Below, piece by piece: positions 35,350 to 43,493 of a DNA stretch of 47,129 bases. Each line of letters opens with the position of its first letter. Within the stretch, counting starts at the first letter, position 1. Both the position numbers and the translations under genes were made by a program. Source of the DNA: Stenotrophomonas sp. YIM B06876 (GTDB lineage: Bacteria > Pseudomonadota > Gammaproteobacteria > Xanthomonadales > Xanthomonadaceae); assembly GCF_030711595.1 (NCBI RefSeq), contig NZ_JAUJUJ010000024.1, positions 1 through 47,129 on the forward strand, given 5' to 3'. The notes below the pieces were generated by a model, which saw only the letters and a list, made by a program, of their open reading frames with translations, was not told the DNA's origin and ran no database searches.

Positions 35350-36618
35350 TCAAAGCACGAACATGGCAATCGCGGCGACTGCCATCACCGCCGTGGCGAG
35401 CCAGCCGACAAGCTTGAGCCGGAAGGGAGCGGAAAACGCGCCAAGGTACTTTTTGCTGGAGACGACGATCATCGTCGCGACCATCAGTGGAACCGCAATC
35501 ACACCGTTCAGCACTGCACTCCAGAACAGCATCCTGATCGGGTCGATCGGCAGGAACAGCATCAGCAGGCCCAGCGTGAAACCCAGCGTGATGACCCCAT
35601 AGAACGCCTTGGCGTTGCGTGGCTTCTGCTCCAGGCCGGCACGCCAGCCACGCAGCTCGCCCACGGCATAGGCCGTTGAGCCGGCAAGCACCGGAAGCGC
35701 CAGCATTCCAGTGCCGATGATGCCCAGACTGAACAACAGGAAGGCGAACTCGCCAGCGATGGGACGCAGGGCTTTTGCCGCGTCCGCGGAGGTGGTGATA
35801 TCGGTGATGCCCGCCGTATGCAGGGTCACCGCGGCAGTGAGGATTATGAAGAACGAAATGACGTTGGAAAATGCCATCCCCGCGTAAGTATCAAGACCGA
35901 TCCGGTTGAGCTCTTCCGGGGCATCGGACGGATTGTCTAGCAGCGAACCTTTGCCCTCGCCCTGGCTGGCGTCCTCCACTTCCTCGGCGCTCTGCCAGAA
36001 GAACAGGTAGGGACTTATCGTCGTCCCGAACACCGCCACAATGACCGTGAATGCATCCTGCGACCATGCCAGCTGTGGCCAGAACATGCGGCTGGCCACC
36101 GCGACCCAATCGATGTGCACGGTGAACAGAACGCAGGCGTAGGCGAACAATGACAACGTCAGCCATTTCAGGAAGTGCACATAGAGATGGTAGGGGACGA
36201 AGATCTGCAGCAGCAGCGAGCCGACCGCGAACAGGATGGTGAACAGCGTCTGGCCCCAGCCCAGCACCAGTTGCATCGCCGCTCCCATCGCCGCAAGGTC
36301 GGCCCCGATGTTCACCGTATTGGCGACAAACAGCAGGAAGACGATCGCGCCCACCAGCCACCCGGGCATCACGTGTGACATGTTGACCGCGAGGCCTTCG
36401 CCGGTGACGCGGCCGATCCGGGCGCAGATGGACTGGATCGCCGCCATCAACGGATAGGTGAACAGCATCGTCCACAGCATGTTGAGGCCGAACTGGGCAC
36501 CGGCCTGCGAGTAGGTCGCGATGCCACTGGGGTCGTCATCGGCGGCGCCGGTGATCAGTCCGGGACCCAGGCGTCGAAGCCAGGCGAAGCGGCGTGGTTT
36601 TCCGGTGGATCGGGCCAT
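35350..36618 (-). CDS. Divergent NRAMP (SLC11)-family transporter
   Basis: A 422-residue inner-membrane protein with about 11 helices. Helix 1 carries D29-P-S-G where metal-transporting NRAMPs have D-P-G-N. Helix 6 reads G-T-T-I-S-P-Y (198-204) where they have the metal-binding M-P-H. The metal-coordinating Met is thus missing, as in NRAMP-related Mg2+ transporters and other outlying groups. Metal type, or even whether it carries metal, is open. I start at the ATG at 36618, preceded by AGGGGCAGGG. It converges with the thiamine locus. Confidence 0.82.
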   Translation of the reverse strand: MARSTGKPRRFAWLRRLGPGLITGAADDDPSGIATYSQAGAQFGLNMLWTMLFTYPLMAAIQSICARIGRVTGEGLAVNMSHVMPGWLVGAIVFLLFVANTVNIGADLAAMGAAMQLVLGWGQTLFTILFAVGSLLLQIFVPYHLYVHFLKWLTLSLFAYACVLFTVHIDWVAVASRMFWPQLAWSQDAFTVIVAVFGTTISPYLFFWQSAEEVEDASQGEGKGSLLDNPSDAPEELNRIGLDTYAGMAFSNVISFFIILTAAVTLHTAGITDITTSADAAKALRPIAGEFAFLLFSLGIIGTGMLALPVLAGSTAYAVGELRGWRAGLEQKPRNAKAFYGVITLGFTLGLLMLFLPIDPIRMLFWSAVLNGVIAVPLMVATMIVVSSKKYLGAFSAPFRLKLVGWLATAVMAVAAIAMFVL

Positions 36619-37024
36619 TGCCCTGCCCCTGACTCGTTCGTCGTGACGACGCCAATCACCGCACTCAACAAGGCGTTGGTCCACCGGAAATATACCGCCG
36701 GCTTGAGCGGGTTACGTTAGCCGCTCCTCACAGCGATCGACGCCTCCGGTGGCTTTTCCGAAGTCTTCTTTTGCGACCACGACCCACGGGCGACGCGTCG
36801 ATACCGGTCCCGCAGCAACCGGGATACGGCCCGGAGTTTCGGCACGCAACGTGGCAGGGCCGCCGCAGCTCGATGGAGCGCAAACGGGGGCAAATTCCAG
36901 TGGCTGGACCACGGACCTCCGGTGGCCCGTGCCATGCCGTTCCGCCACCGCGAGCGGGCCGTGGACGGCGCAACGGACATGGCAGCGCCGAGCCGAAACG
37001 CACGGAAGCAGGTCCTGGAGAACC
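36619..37024. other. Intergenic region without a recognised gene
   Basis: About 405 bases between the NRAMP-like gene start and the end of the glycosyltransferase gene. The open minus-strand frame here is Arg/Ser-rich with no recognisable domain, and I do not call it. No hairpin with a T tail was found. Confidence 0.35.
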
Positions 37025-38521
37025 TCACTCTGGCCGCGGTTTCCGGGTCCTGAAGATCACCCTTCCGCGATACGGCGGGCCCAGCGCCTCGGCGCGATAC
37101 CCGTGTTGCAGCACCTGTGCCTGCACCTGTGGCCACAGGGCCTGCTTGCACACCCAGATCGCGCCGGGTTCACCGTCGGTCCCGGCCAGCCCGGTGCCCA
37201 GGTCCCCGTCGTAGGTGGGGTTGAAACGGGCCTGGCGCCCGGCCGGGACGGGTTCAAGGCTCACCTTCTCGATCCAGGCATCCAGGTGCAGGCGCAGACC
37301 ATAACGGACCATGTCGTCGACGAAGATCACCTCGTGCACGGGCGTGGGCACCCGCACCTGGATCGCCCGCGCCCACGCCGAGGCGTCGCTGTGGGTGGGC
37401 CAATACCCGGCACCCAGCCTGAGCGCGAGCAGCAGCGCCACCCACAGCGCGAGCCATGGCCAACGCGGCAGCGCCCGGCCTTCCTTGAGGCGCTGGACGG
37501 CGACCAGCAGCGCCAGCGGCACGAACAGCGGCAGCAGGTACAGCGGCAGCCGCGAGCGCGACAGGCAGAACACCAGCAACGGCAGCAACACCCAAACGGT
37601 GAGGAGCAGTGGCGCGGCCTGTTGGTGACGGGCCGCGGGGTCACGCCAACGCCGCAGGGCTGCCGGCAGGCCCTTGGCCCCGCGCCACAGCGCGCCTGTC
37701 CACGGCAGCGTGCCCAACGCCAGGGTCGGCCCGTAGATCGTGGCCCAGCCGTACCACTGCCCATGCCGGTCGAATTTGTTGGTGGCGACCCGGTGCATCA
37801 CCTCGTCGCCGAGGAAGTACTCGAACAGACCGGGATTGCCCAGCATCACCGCCACATACCAGGGCAGCGCGATCACCGCGAACACCACGATCCCGGTCAG
37901 CCGGAGCGCGCGCCGCGGACCAGGCAGCAGCCCGTCGCACACCAGGACCACGAGCAGCGGCAGCAGCTCCGGCGGGCCTTTGGCAAGGAACGCCAGGGCG
38001 AACCCGGCCCACATCAGCACGATCCACGCCCCCGGACGGCCGCGATCGCCCCGGCTTTCGACAAACGCCCAGACCGCCACCGTCTCGCAGGCAGCGAGCA
38101 CGAAGTCGGTGGTCACCACCTGGGCCGCGCAGACCGGCAGCAGCATGGTCGCGAACGCGACCGCAGCGGTGAGCTCACCGCCCGGGGCCAGGCGGCGCGC
38201 CAGTCGCCAGGTCAGCCACACGCACAGCAGATACGACAGCGCCATCGGCAGCCGCGCCGCCCATGGGCGCAAACCGAAGGAGCGGATGCTGGCGGCCACC
38301 GCCCAATAGGTCAGCGGCGGCTTGGTCCAGTGGGCCACATCCTGGTTGCGCCGGGGGGTCAGCCAGTCTCCGCTCTCGACCATGTTGATCGCGACGTTGG
38401 TGTAGCGGCCTTCGTCCGGCTCCCAGATGCCGCGGCTGCCGAGGAACGGGAAAGCCAGCACGAGGGCCAGCAGGGCCACCCGGAGTCCGGTGTGGTTGGC
38501 GGCGCCGGTCCCGGCGTTCAT
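37025..38521 (-). CDS. GT39/ArnT-like membrane glycosyltransferase
   Basis: A 498-residue polytopic membrane protein with about 10-12 helices. The first periplasmic loop carries W-E-P-D36-E37-G-R-Y, the acidic motif of the GT-C glycosyltransferase family that includes ArnT and protein O-mannosyltransferases. The T-K-P-P-L-T-Y-W segment near residue 66 and the A-K-G-P segment near 186 also fit. These enzymes move a sugar from a polyprenyl-phosphate donor to lipid A or another envelope acceptor. No aminoarabinose pathway genes are next to it, so the sugar and acceptor are unknown. Confidence 0.87.
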   Translation of the reverse strand: MNAGTGAANHTGLRVALLALVLAFPFLGSRGIWEPDEGRYTNVAINMVESGDWLTPRRNQDVAHWTKPPLTYWAVAASIRSFGLRPWAARLPMALSYLLCVWLTWRLARRLAPGGELTAAVAFATMLLPVCAAQVVTTDFVLAACETVAVWAFVESRGDRGRPGAWIVLMWAGFALAFLAKGPPELLPLLVVLVCDGLLPGPRRALRLTGIVVFAVIALPWYVAVMLGNPGLFEYFLGDEVMHRVATNKFDRHGQWYGWATIYGPTLALGTLPWTGALWRGAKGLPAALRRWRDPAARHQQAAPLLLTVWVLLPLLVFCLSRSRLPLYLLPLFVPLALLVAVQRLKEGRALPRWPWLALWVALLLALRLGAGYWPTHSDASAWARAIQVRVPTPVHEVIFVDDMVRYGLRLHLDAWIEKVSLEPVPAGRQARFNPTYDGDLGTGLAGTDGEPGAIWVCKQALWPQVQAQVLQHGYRAEALGPPYRGRVIFRTRKPRPE

Positions 38522-38901
38522 GCCACATCCTCGGGACAGATTTCGGAATGGCGCCTAGATTGCCGGAGCGCCATGGGGAAAAAGTTCTTCACGGATTACC
38601 GGGAAGGTCGGCTGGAAATAGTCGCTGTCACGGTGGCAGAACCGCGGTCTGGTGGAAAAAGGAAAGCACCGGATCAAATTCGACCCCGTGTCGCGGAGTT
38701 TCCCCACCGTCGGCTGCTGCGCCGAAATCGAGGATTTTGAACAATCCGGCTCCATCGACCGCGCGGAACCGACCAGGCAAATGCACCTGGCCGCGATGGT
38801 CCCGCCACCCTCGAGGCACCCCCTTGAAGCCGACACGTGAACCCGACCCGGTGCTTGAGCCGAACGCCCGCACGGGATGCGCCGCTGCTTTCCCAAGGCG
38901 C
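38522..38901. other. Intergenic region at the left edge of the accessory island
   Basis: About 380 bases upstream of the glycosyltransferase gene (minus) and downstream of the cysteine-rich protein gene (minus). Only short overlapping open frames with odd composition occur. I see no clear repeat, terminator or transposase remnant. Confidence 0.35.
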
Positions 38902-39279
38902 TCATCCCCCACTTGATGCAGCTGGCCCTACCGCGGGGTCGATCACCGCAGGTGGCTGTTTGCCGGGTCTGATCGGCTCGACGGTGTCCGGGTGCTGTTC
39001 CGGCGTGACTGCGGGTATCGGCAGGGTCCGCGTTGACTTGCAGGTCTGGTATGCGTCCTTGCATTTCTGCATTGCCGGTGTTCCGGGACTCACGTACCTA
39101 GTGCACTCGTTGTACTTCTTCTGGCAGCAGCCGTAGATGCTCCCGGGGGCCGCGGCACAGTGCTGTTTCCACCCGTCACCCAAGGTGTCCTTGGGCTTCT
39201 GTTGCGCCTGGCCGCTCGCGGCACCGAGCAACAGGGTGATGCCAAACCCCAGTCGCAGCGCATGTCTGGTCAAAAGCAC
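38902..39279 (-). CDS. Small cysteine-rich secreted protein
   Basis: A 125-residue protein, not recognised. I start it at the GTG at 39279, because GGAGG lies seven bases upstream and a signal peptide follows at once (cut near G-Q-A-Q, residue 25). The mature part has six cysteines in about 45 residues, including a C-C pair (G-C-C-Q-K-K-Y-N-E-C), suggesting three disulfides. A Pro/Thr/Val-rich tail follows. It might be a small periplasmic or secreted protein; no function can be given. It adjoins the mobile-element region. Confidence 0.68.
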   Translation of the reverse strand: MLLTRHALRLGFGITLLLGAASGQAQQKPKDTLGDGWKQHCAAAPGSIYGCCQKKYNECTRYVSPGTPAMQKCKDAYQTCKSTRTLPIPAVTPEQHPDTVEPIRPGKQPPAVIDPAVGPAASSGG

Positions 39280-39429
39280 GGGGTTGCCTCCACACGTCGT
39301 CCCACTGGACAACGGTGTACCGGCTACCGACCGGACATCGAATGACGGGGGAGCTTACGACCGCCAAGCCTGACCCTTCCCCACGACCAAGACAGCCAAT
39401 ACCGCAGCCTCCATTACAGGGCAAAAACG

Positions 39430-39639
39430 GCGAAAGCGAAAATAAGTCTGAGCATGAGTCGGCCCCGCATGCCCTATGACACCGCCATGATCGAAAGTTT
39501 CTTTGCGAACCTGAAGCTGAAGATCAATGACGGCCGCCCGTTCTTGATTCGGGCAGCGCGAAGACTGCATTCCGGGCTGGGTTACATCACGCCCTTACAA
39601 GCCGAACAGCAATATCAACAGATCAGGACTGTCCCTTGA
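39430..39639 (+). pseudogene. IS3-family transposase remnant
   Basis: A ~60-residue remnant of the C-terminal part of an IS3-type OrfB transposase. S-M-S-R-P-R-M-P-Y-D-T-A-M-I-E-S-F-F-A-N-L-K is the region with the last catalytic Glu, and L-H-S-G-L-G-Y-I-T-P-L-Q-A-E the usual C-terminal signature. The ~25 residues normally between them are replaced by an unrelated short stretch, so the gene is internally deleted as well as 5'-truncated. No matching inverted repeats were seen. It is followed at once by the Y1-transposase repeats. Confidence 0.82.
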
Positions 39640-39668
39640 CTACCCTGTCCACCAAACACGGGCCACTT

Positions 39669-39769
39669 CACTCTGACCCCTGTTTTTCACTTAATTGTCT
39701 CTGACCCCTGTTTTCTCACAGAAAAATTTGGGGTCAAAATTTGGGGTCAGCAAAATTTGGGGTCAGAGT
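39669..39769. repeat. Terminal repeat cluster: CTGACCCCTG copies and AAATTTGGGGTCA tandem
   Basis: CTCTGACCCCTGTTTT occurs twice (about 39671 and 39699), then, in the opposite sense, AAATTTGGGGTCA occurs three times in near-tandem (about 39724, 39737 and 39754), the last running into GGGGTCAGAGT. These are the end sequences of the Y1 transposase units in this island, stacked at one end. Confidence 0.8.
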
Positions 39770-40590
39770 CGAATTCCGATACCGCAAGAGTAGGCTTTCC
39801 GATACCCAGCACCGCACCGCCGCCATAGCGTTGAGATGACGCTCAACGGAGGAAGGAAATGGCAAGGAAGCCAAGGATCGACCTGGCCGGCATCGCCCAG
39901 CATGTGATCCAGCGCGGCAACGATCGCCAGCCCTGTTTCTTCCGCGACATCGATCAGCAGCGCTACCTGCAGGACCTGCGCGAAATCACGCTGGCGCGGG
40001 GCTGTCACGTACATGCCTACGTGCTGATGACCAACCATGTGCACCTGCTGATGACGCCCACCAGCGTTGGCGCAATCAGTGGAGTGATGGGCCGGCGCTA
40101 TGTGCGCTACATCAATGACGCTTACGGCCGCACCGGCACCTGTGGGAAGGGCGCTACAAATCCCATCTGGTCGCCAGTGACGAGCACCTGCTGCGCTGCC
40201 ATCGCTACATCGAACTGAACCCGGTCCGCGCCGGCATGGTCGCCAGCGCAGACCAGTACCGCTGGTCCAGCCATGCAGGCAACGCGAGCGGCTCGCCCGA
40301 GCCGCTGCTGCACCGCCCGACTGCTTTCTGCGCCTGGGCGCCACTGTTTCAGAGCGACAGCGGGCGTATCGCGAGCTGGTGCAACAGGCCAGCGTCGAAG
40401 ACGCCTCCCACTTCAGTCATCACCTGCACCATCAGCACCCCATGGGCAATGACCGCTTCCGTGCCGCCATCGAAACCCAACTGGGTCGCACCGTCACCCT
40501 GCAAAAAGCAGGAAGGCTAAAAAAGCGGAGCCAAGGAAGCTCAGAGCCGGAGGATCCGGATACGGCCCTGAATTAATTCACTCTGACCCC
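39759..40590 (+). mobile_element. Y1-transposase unit A, bounded by GGGGTCAGAGT inverted repeats
   Basis: GGGGTCAGAGT (39759-39769) and its exact complement ACTCTGACCCC (40580-40590) bracket one Y1 transposase pseudogene. With a one-base bulge the repeats extend to about 17 bases. The unit is 832 bases long, close to the 827 bases of the second unit at 46145. Confidence 0.7.
39859..40576 (+). pseudogene. REP-associated-type tyrosine transposase A, two frameshifts
   Basis: A Y1 (HUH) transposase relative. The intact N-terminal part has G-I-A-Q-H-V-I-Q-R-G-N, and the HUH motif is in N-H-V-H-L-L-M, with the catalytic Tyr expected in the R-R-Y-V-R-Y-I-N region. A one-base deletion near 40145 breaks the expected G-T-L-W-E-G-R-Y; the next frame supplies L-W-E-G-R-Y-K-S-H and R-Y-I-E-L-N-P-V-R-A-G-M. 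A second one-base deletion near 40330 shifts to the frame ending at 40576. GGAGGAAGG precedes the start. It is inactive unless frameshifting or sequencing error is involved. Confidence 0.88.
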
Positions 40591-40601
40591 TGTTTTCCTC
40601 C

Positions 40602-40877
40602 AACCTGGGGCAAAGACCGCAGTCGCGCCTGCAACCGCACCCGTGTTGGTTGGCGCTTGGCACTGACGCCGACAAACGGGCCGCCGCGTACCGCCTCCTG
40701 CTCGATGAAGCCCTCGACGAAACCACGCTTACCGAAATCCGCGACTACCTCCGGCAACAACGCGCACTGGGCACGACGCCTCTCGCGCGATGGTCGCGGT
40801 AAAAACCCAGCGCTTCGCCGGCACCTGGCCCGCCCATCGACCACGCAAACAAAAAGGCCAGGCCACTTAAGTGAACC
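40602..40877 (+). pseudogene. 3' fragment of Y1 transposase type B
   Basis: This stretch matches the last third of the transposase at 46248-46961 almost base for base, from C-A-A-C-C-T-G-G-G onward, including the same one-base deletion in GCACTGGG-CACGACG. The 5' two thirds of the gene are missing. It follows directly on the right end of unit A, and ends in the AAGTGAACCTGACTCC version of the type B end. Confidence 0.85.
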
Positions 40878-40886
40878 TGACTCCGT

Positions 40887-40917
40887 TTTTGCTCCGTTTT
40901 TGGAACTCCGTTTTTGC
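40887..40917. repeat. CTCCGTTTTTG tandem repeat, three copies
   Basis: CTCCGTTTTTG occurs three times, the first two adjacent and the third after a short spacer, at the end of the type B transposase fragment. The same place in other fragments has ACCCCGTTATTG once or twice. Confidence 0.8.
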
Positions 40918-40936
40918 GACGCTTAAGGCGGCATCG

Positions 40937-40985
40937 TCTCCCTGTGGCAAGGGCGATACAGATTCCATCTGGTCGTAAGGGACGA
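40937..40985 (+). pseudogene. Short internal Y1 transposase fragment
   Basis: About 50 bases that translate to L-W-Q-G-R-Y-R-F-H-L-V-V, matching the conserved L-W-E-G-R-Y-K segment of the Y1 transposases here. No flanking transposase sequence remains. Confidence 0.55.
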
Positions 40986-41133
40986 AAAATCCAGAGCTGG
41001 CAGAAACTCGACCTGCGCGGCGGGCGCTCCACCCTGGCCAGCTTCTTGGGCTGGAGTAAAAGTGGGACTAACGCCCAGCTTTCTTATGCGTCTTGCTATA
41101 AAAAGACACGAATCGATTCGTGGAGAAGGATCT

Positions 41134-41664
41134 ATGAAGCAGACGGGAATCTGGACGATGCGCGGCGGCCTACTGCTGGCGTGCGCGCTGGGATTGGCAG
41201 CGCCAGCCAGCTATGCCGCCAAACGGGCCAACCCCAAAGCGGCTCTCACCGCCGATTGCATGACCCTGCATGATGTCGCTGCAAAGGAAGCCTGCATGGC
41301 CACTTCGGGCGACTTCAAGGACTGCCCCAACACCGATCTGCGTTGCGCCCCCTATCGTCGTATGCACGCACTGGACACGCAGTTGCTTCAGGCCAGTGCA
41401 CAATTGGTACAGGACAGCCGTAAGGCCTATGCATCTCTGACCGCCAACGACCCTGCCTATCTGGACGACCTTGATGCCGGAATGCGCCGTGCCGACCTGG
41501 CGTGGCGCGCCTCGCGCGACGCCGACTGCGCGGTCGAGCCGATGGTGCAGGGCATGTCGCGTGTCGAAGTTACTGACCTTATCGAAGCCTGCCGTGTCGA
41601 CCGCACCCAAGAGCGCCTCGGGCAGCTTGATGAGTGGCGCGCCGCGCTGATCATAGAGAAGTGA
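41134..41664 (+). CDS. LprI-like (DUF1311) exported protein, possible lysozyme inhibitor
   Basis: A 176-residue exported protein. The signal peptide ends near S-Y-A-A (residue 28). Four cysteines lie in the N-terminal half. The C-terminal region A-D-L-A-W-R-A-S-R-D-A-D-C, then E-A-C-R-V-D-R-T-Q-E-R-L-G-Q-L is the typical ending of the LprI/DUF1311 family; M. tuberculosis LprI inhibits lysozyme. GGAGAAGGA precedes the ATG, and CGAATCGATTCG, a perfect palindrome, lies at 41109-41120. It converges with the XVIPCD effector gene, and related proteins are found as immunity factors, which makes a protective role plausible. Confidence 0.75.
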   Translation: MKQTGIWTMRGGLLLACALGLAAPASYAAKRANPKAALTADCMTLHDVAAKEACMATSGDFKDCPNTDLRCAPYRRMHALDTQLLQASAQLVQDSRKAYASLTANDPAYLDDLDAGMRRADLAWRASRDADCAVEPMVQGMSRVEVTDLIEACRVDRTQERLGQLDEWRAALIIEK

Positions 41665-41720
41665 CGTGAACGCCGCTTCCCGACGCCTGCCCCCCCAAAA
41701 AAAACAAAAGCTAGCAAAGC

Positions 41721-41744
41721 TCGCTCTGATCCCTGTTCTTTTTC
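41721..41744 (+). repeat. Degenerate CTCTGACCCCTGTTTTTC end sequence
   Basis: GCTCTGATCCCTGTTCTTTTTC is a decayed copy of the CTCTGACCCCTG end found beside the Y1 transposases. It lies between the LprI-like gene and the XVIPCD effector gene. Confidence 0.6.
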
Positions 41745-41772
41745 AAAATACTTCTTCAAGGTCTATCTGTAC

Positions 41773-43479
41773 TTAGACCACTCGGGGGTGTTGGCTGGAA
41801 TGTTGGCTGGAAACAGTGCTCTGTCGAGCCAGTTCCTCCGCTTGGGTTTGGGCATTTGCCTGTTGGCGCTCTTCACCCATCGATTGAATCCGAGCGAGTG
41901 AATCCTCGGTCGGCGTTGCGATCGCTTGTGAAGTCGACATGTGCGCCCTGACATGTGCAGGATCAGCCAGATCTCCCTGAACGACGAAAACCCTCTCACC
42001 TGCTCTTGCCTGAGGTGCCTGCACGCTCAGAACCACATGATCGATACGCTCCATGCCCGTCTCTCTGGCCAAGCAAGCAGAACTCGCGGCAAGACGCTGA
42101 CTGTTCTCATCGAACCGTCGGCCAAGTCCCGCCTCAAGCCGTTGAACCGCCTGATTGGCCTGATCCAGCAGCGGGTCGATAACTGCCGCACGCCTCATAG
42201 CAGGCGTTTCAGCAGGCGGATGTGGCGCGACTGCTCCCTGCCGCCGCTCCTGCTGTGTCGGATCAACATGTAGCAATCGTTCAACGGGGCCGTTACGCCT
42301 GGAGCGGTCAAGATCAACCGTCCCATCCGTGTTTCGCTGACGATGCAATTCCGAACGCGGAGCATCGGACCAGCGGCCGTTGATGAGGGCATGACCCTCA
42401 CCATCCCTATTCCAGATGACCAAGTCGTCCCCGGACGAATACAGCCCGGCAGTTGCCGCCGCCCGGCCTTCCGGTTGTGGTCTTCCCCATGCGTGGGATC
42501 GCCCATCTTCGAGCGCATCCAAGTAGGCGGGAGACTCGACGTTCTGCAGGAAGAGTGTCTTGACCACCTCGTAGCGATGCATCGCATCCGGGTTCGCGCG
42601 ATCGCCTGCCAGTACGGTGGGATTTGCAAGCGGGTTGGCAGAGATCGTGGCAAACACCGCTCTCATCGGGTTGCCTGGGCTCGCGGCACGCAGCCTGTTG
42701 AATACCTCGGTTCCCTGCAGTGCATGCTCTACACCGCTTTCAAGATAGTCGGGCTGTTCTACGCCAAGCACGACCCGGTTGGGGAGCATGCCATCAATTC
42801 GGGTCTTTACGTCATCCACACTGGTGAGGTCGCCGTTGGAGATCGAGCGAATTACGCCAGGATAGCGGGCTTGACCCGCTTGATTCTCCAGCTTCATCAA
42901 CATGGTGGCCAGCTTCGCCTGATCATCCAATGTCGACTGTTGGTACAGCTCTGTGCCCCGAAGCTGTTGCATGGCACCACCGTTGTCCGTACGTCCATCG
43001 CCTGGGCGAAGCAAACGATCTACCTGAGCGACATCGCGGGCGTGTACGAAGGAAACTCCGTCATCTGACGCGAGAAATTTATTCAGACTGGACCAGACGC
43101 TTGCGTCTAATGATCGGCCGTTCTGCGCTCGAATGGCATTACCGTCACGCTGGAGGTCGGAGATGGTTTGCTCACGCTGCCGGGCATCCAGCTCCAGCGA
43201 GGGAACTTGCTGAGCGGCCCATCTCTGATACCCATCAGCCAGGTCTGTAGCAACGCGCGGATGCTGACCAAGGTCGGTTTGCAGGGTACCAATCGAGAAC
43301 CCGCTATTCCCGATTGGCTCCATGACGCCAGCTCGGATATTTCCAGCAAATGAGAGTTGGTAGGCTACGTTGCGGCCAGCGCTGCTCCCTTCGGAGGCGA
43401 CGCCAATTGAAAAATAGGCCAGCGTTCGGAGTTGGTCGTCACTGAGTTGGGGTTGGCGAACTAAGGTTTGGTTGACCAT
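41773..43479 (-). CDS. XVIPCD-containing type IV secretion effector (X-Tfe)
   Basis: A 568-residue protein without a signal peptide. The C-terminal ~100 residues (about 434-535) match the Xanthomonadales VirD4-interacting domain: Q-A-V-Q-R-L, L-A-A-S, R-I-D-H-V-V-L-S, V-F-V-V-Q-G-D-L-A-D-P-A-H-V-R-A-H, S-Q-A-I-A-T-P, then a Gln-rich tail. That domain recruits effectors to the antibacterial T4SS. Residues 1-160 may be a lysozyme-like fold, with E30 in A-S-E-G and an S-I-G-T-L-Q-T-D-L-G segment at 62-71; the middle is unknown. A lipoprotein gene ends 14 bases upstream on the same strand. Confidence 0.9.
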   Translation of the reverse strand: MVNQTLVRQPQLSDDQLRTLAYFSIGVASEGSSAGRNVAYQLSFAGNIRAGVMEPIGNSGFSIGTLQTDLGQHPRVATDLADGYQRWAAQQVPSLELDARQREQTISDLQRDGNAIRAQNGRSLDASVWSSLNKFLASDDGVSFVHARDVAQVDRLLRPGDGRTDNGGAMQQLRGTELYQQSTLDDQAKLATMLMKLENQAGQARYPGVIRSISNGDLTSVDDVKTRIDGMLPNRVVLGVEQPDYLESGVEHALQGTEVFNRLRAASPGNPMRAVFATISANPLANPTVLAGDRANPDAMHRYEVVKTLFLQNVESPAYLDALEDGRSHAWGRPQPEGRAAATAGLYSSGDDLVIWNRDGEGHALINGRWSDAPRSELHRQRNTDGTVDLDRSRRNGPVERLLHVDPTQQERRQGAVAPHPPAETPAMRRAAVIDPLLDQANQAVQRLEAGLGRRFDENSQRLAASSACLARETGMERIDHVVLSVQAPQARAGERVFVVQGDLADPAHVRAHMSTSQAIATPTEDSLARIQSMGEERQQANAQTQAEELARQSTVSSQHSSQHPRVV

Positions 43480-43493
43480 TTACTTGATTCCTT

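Noticed and set aside
36619..36720. A metal-sensing riboswitch before the NRAMP-like gene
   Set aside because: I looked for yybP-ykoY or M-box consensus blocks and found none.
36717..37151. A 144-codon minus-strand frame before the NRAMP-like gene region
   Set aside because: Arg/Ser/Ala-rich, overlaps the glycosyltransferase end, and has no recognisable motif or good start.
38640..38690. A possible decayed element end (AAATTCGACCCC) before the cysteine-rich gene
   Set aside because: It resembles the GTCGAATTC part of the type A ends only loosely and lacks the GGGGTCAG core.
39723..39766. Tandem AAATTTGGGGTCA as a possible CRISPR array
   Set aside because: The copies are almost directly joined, with no spacer of 25-40 bases and no cas gene; they are transposase end motifs.
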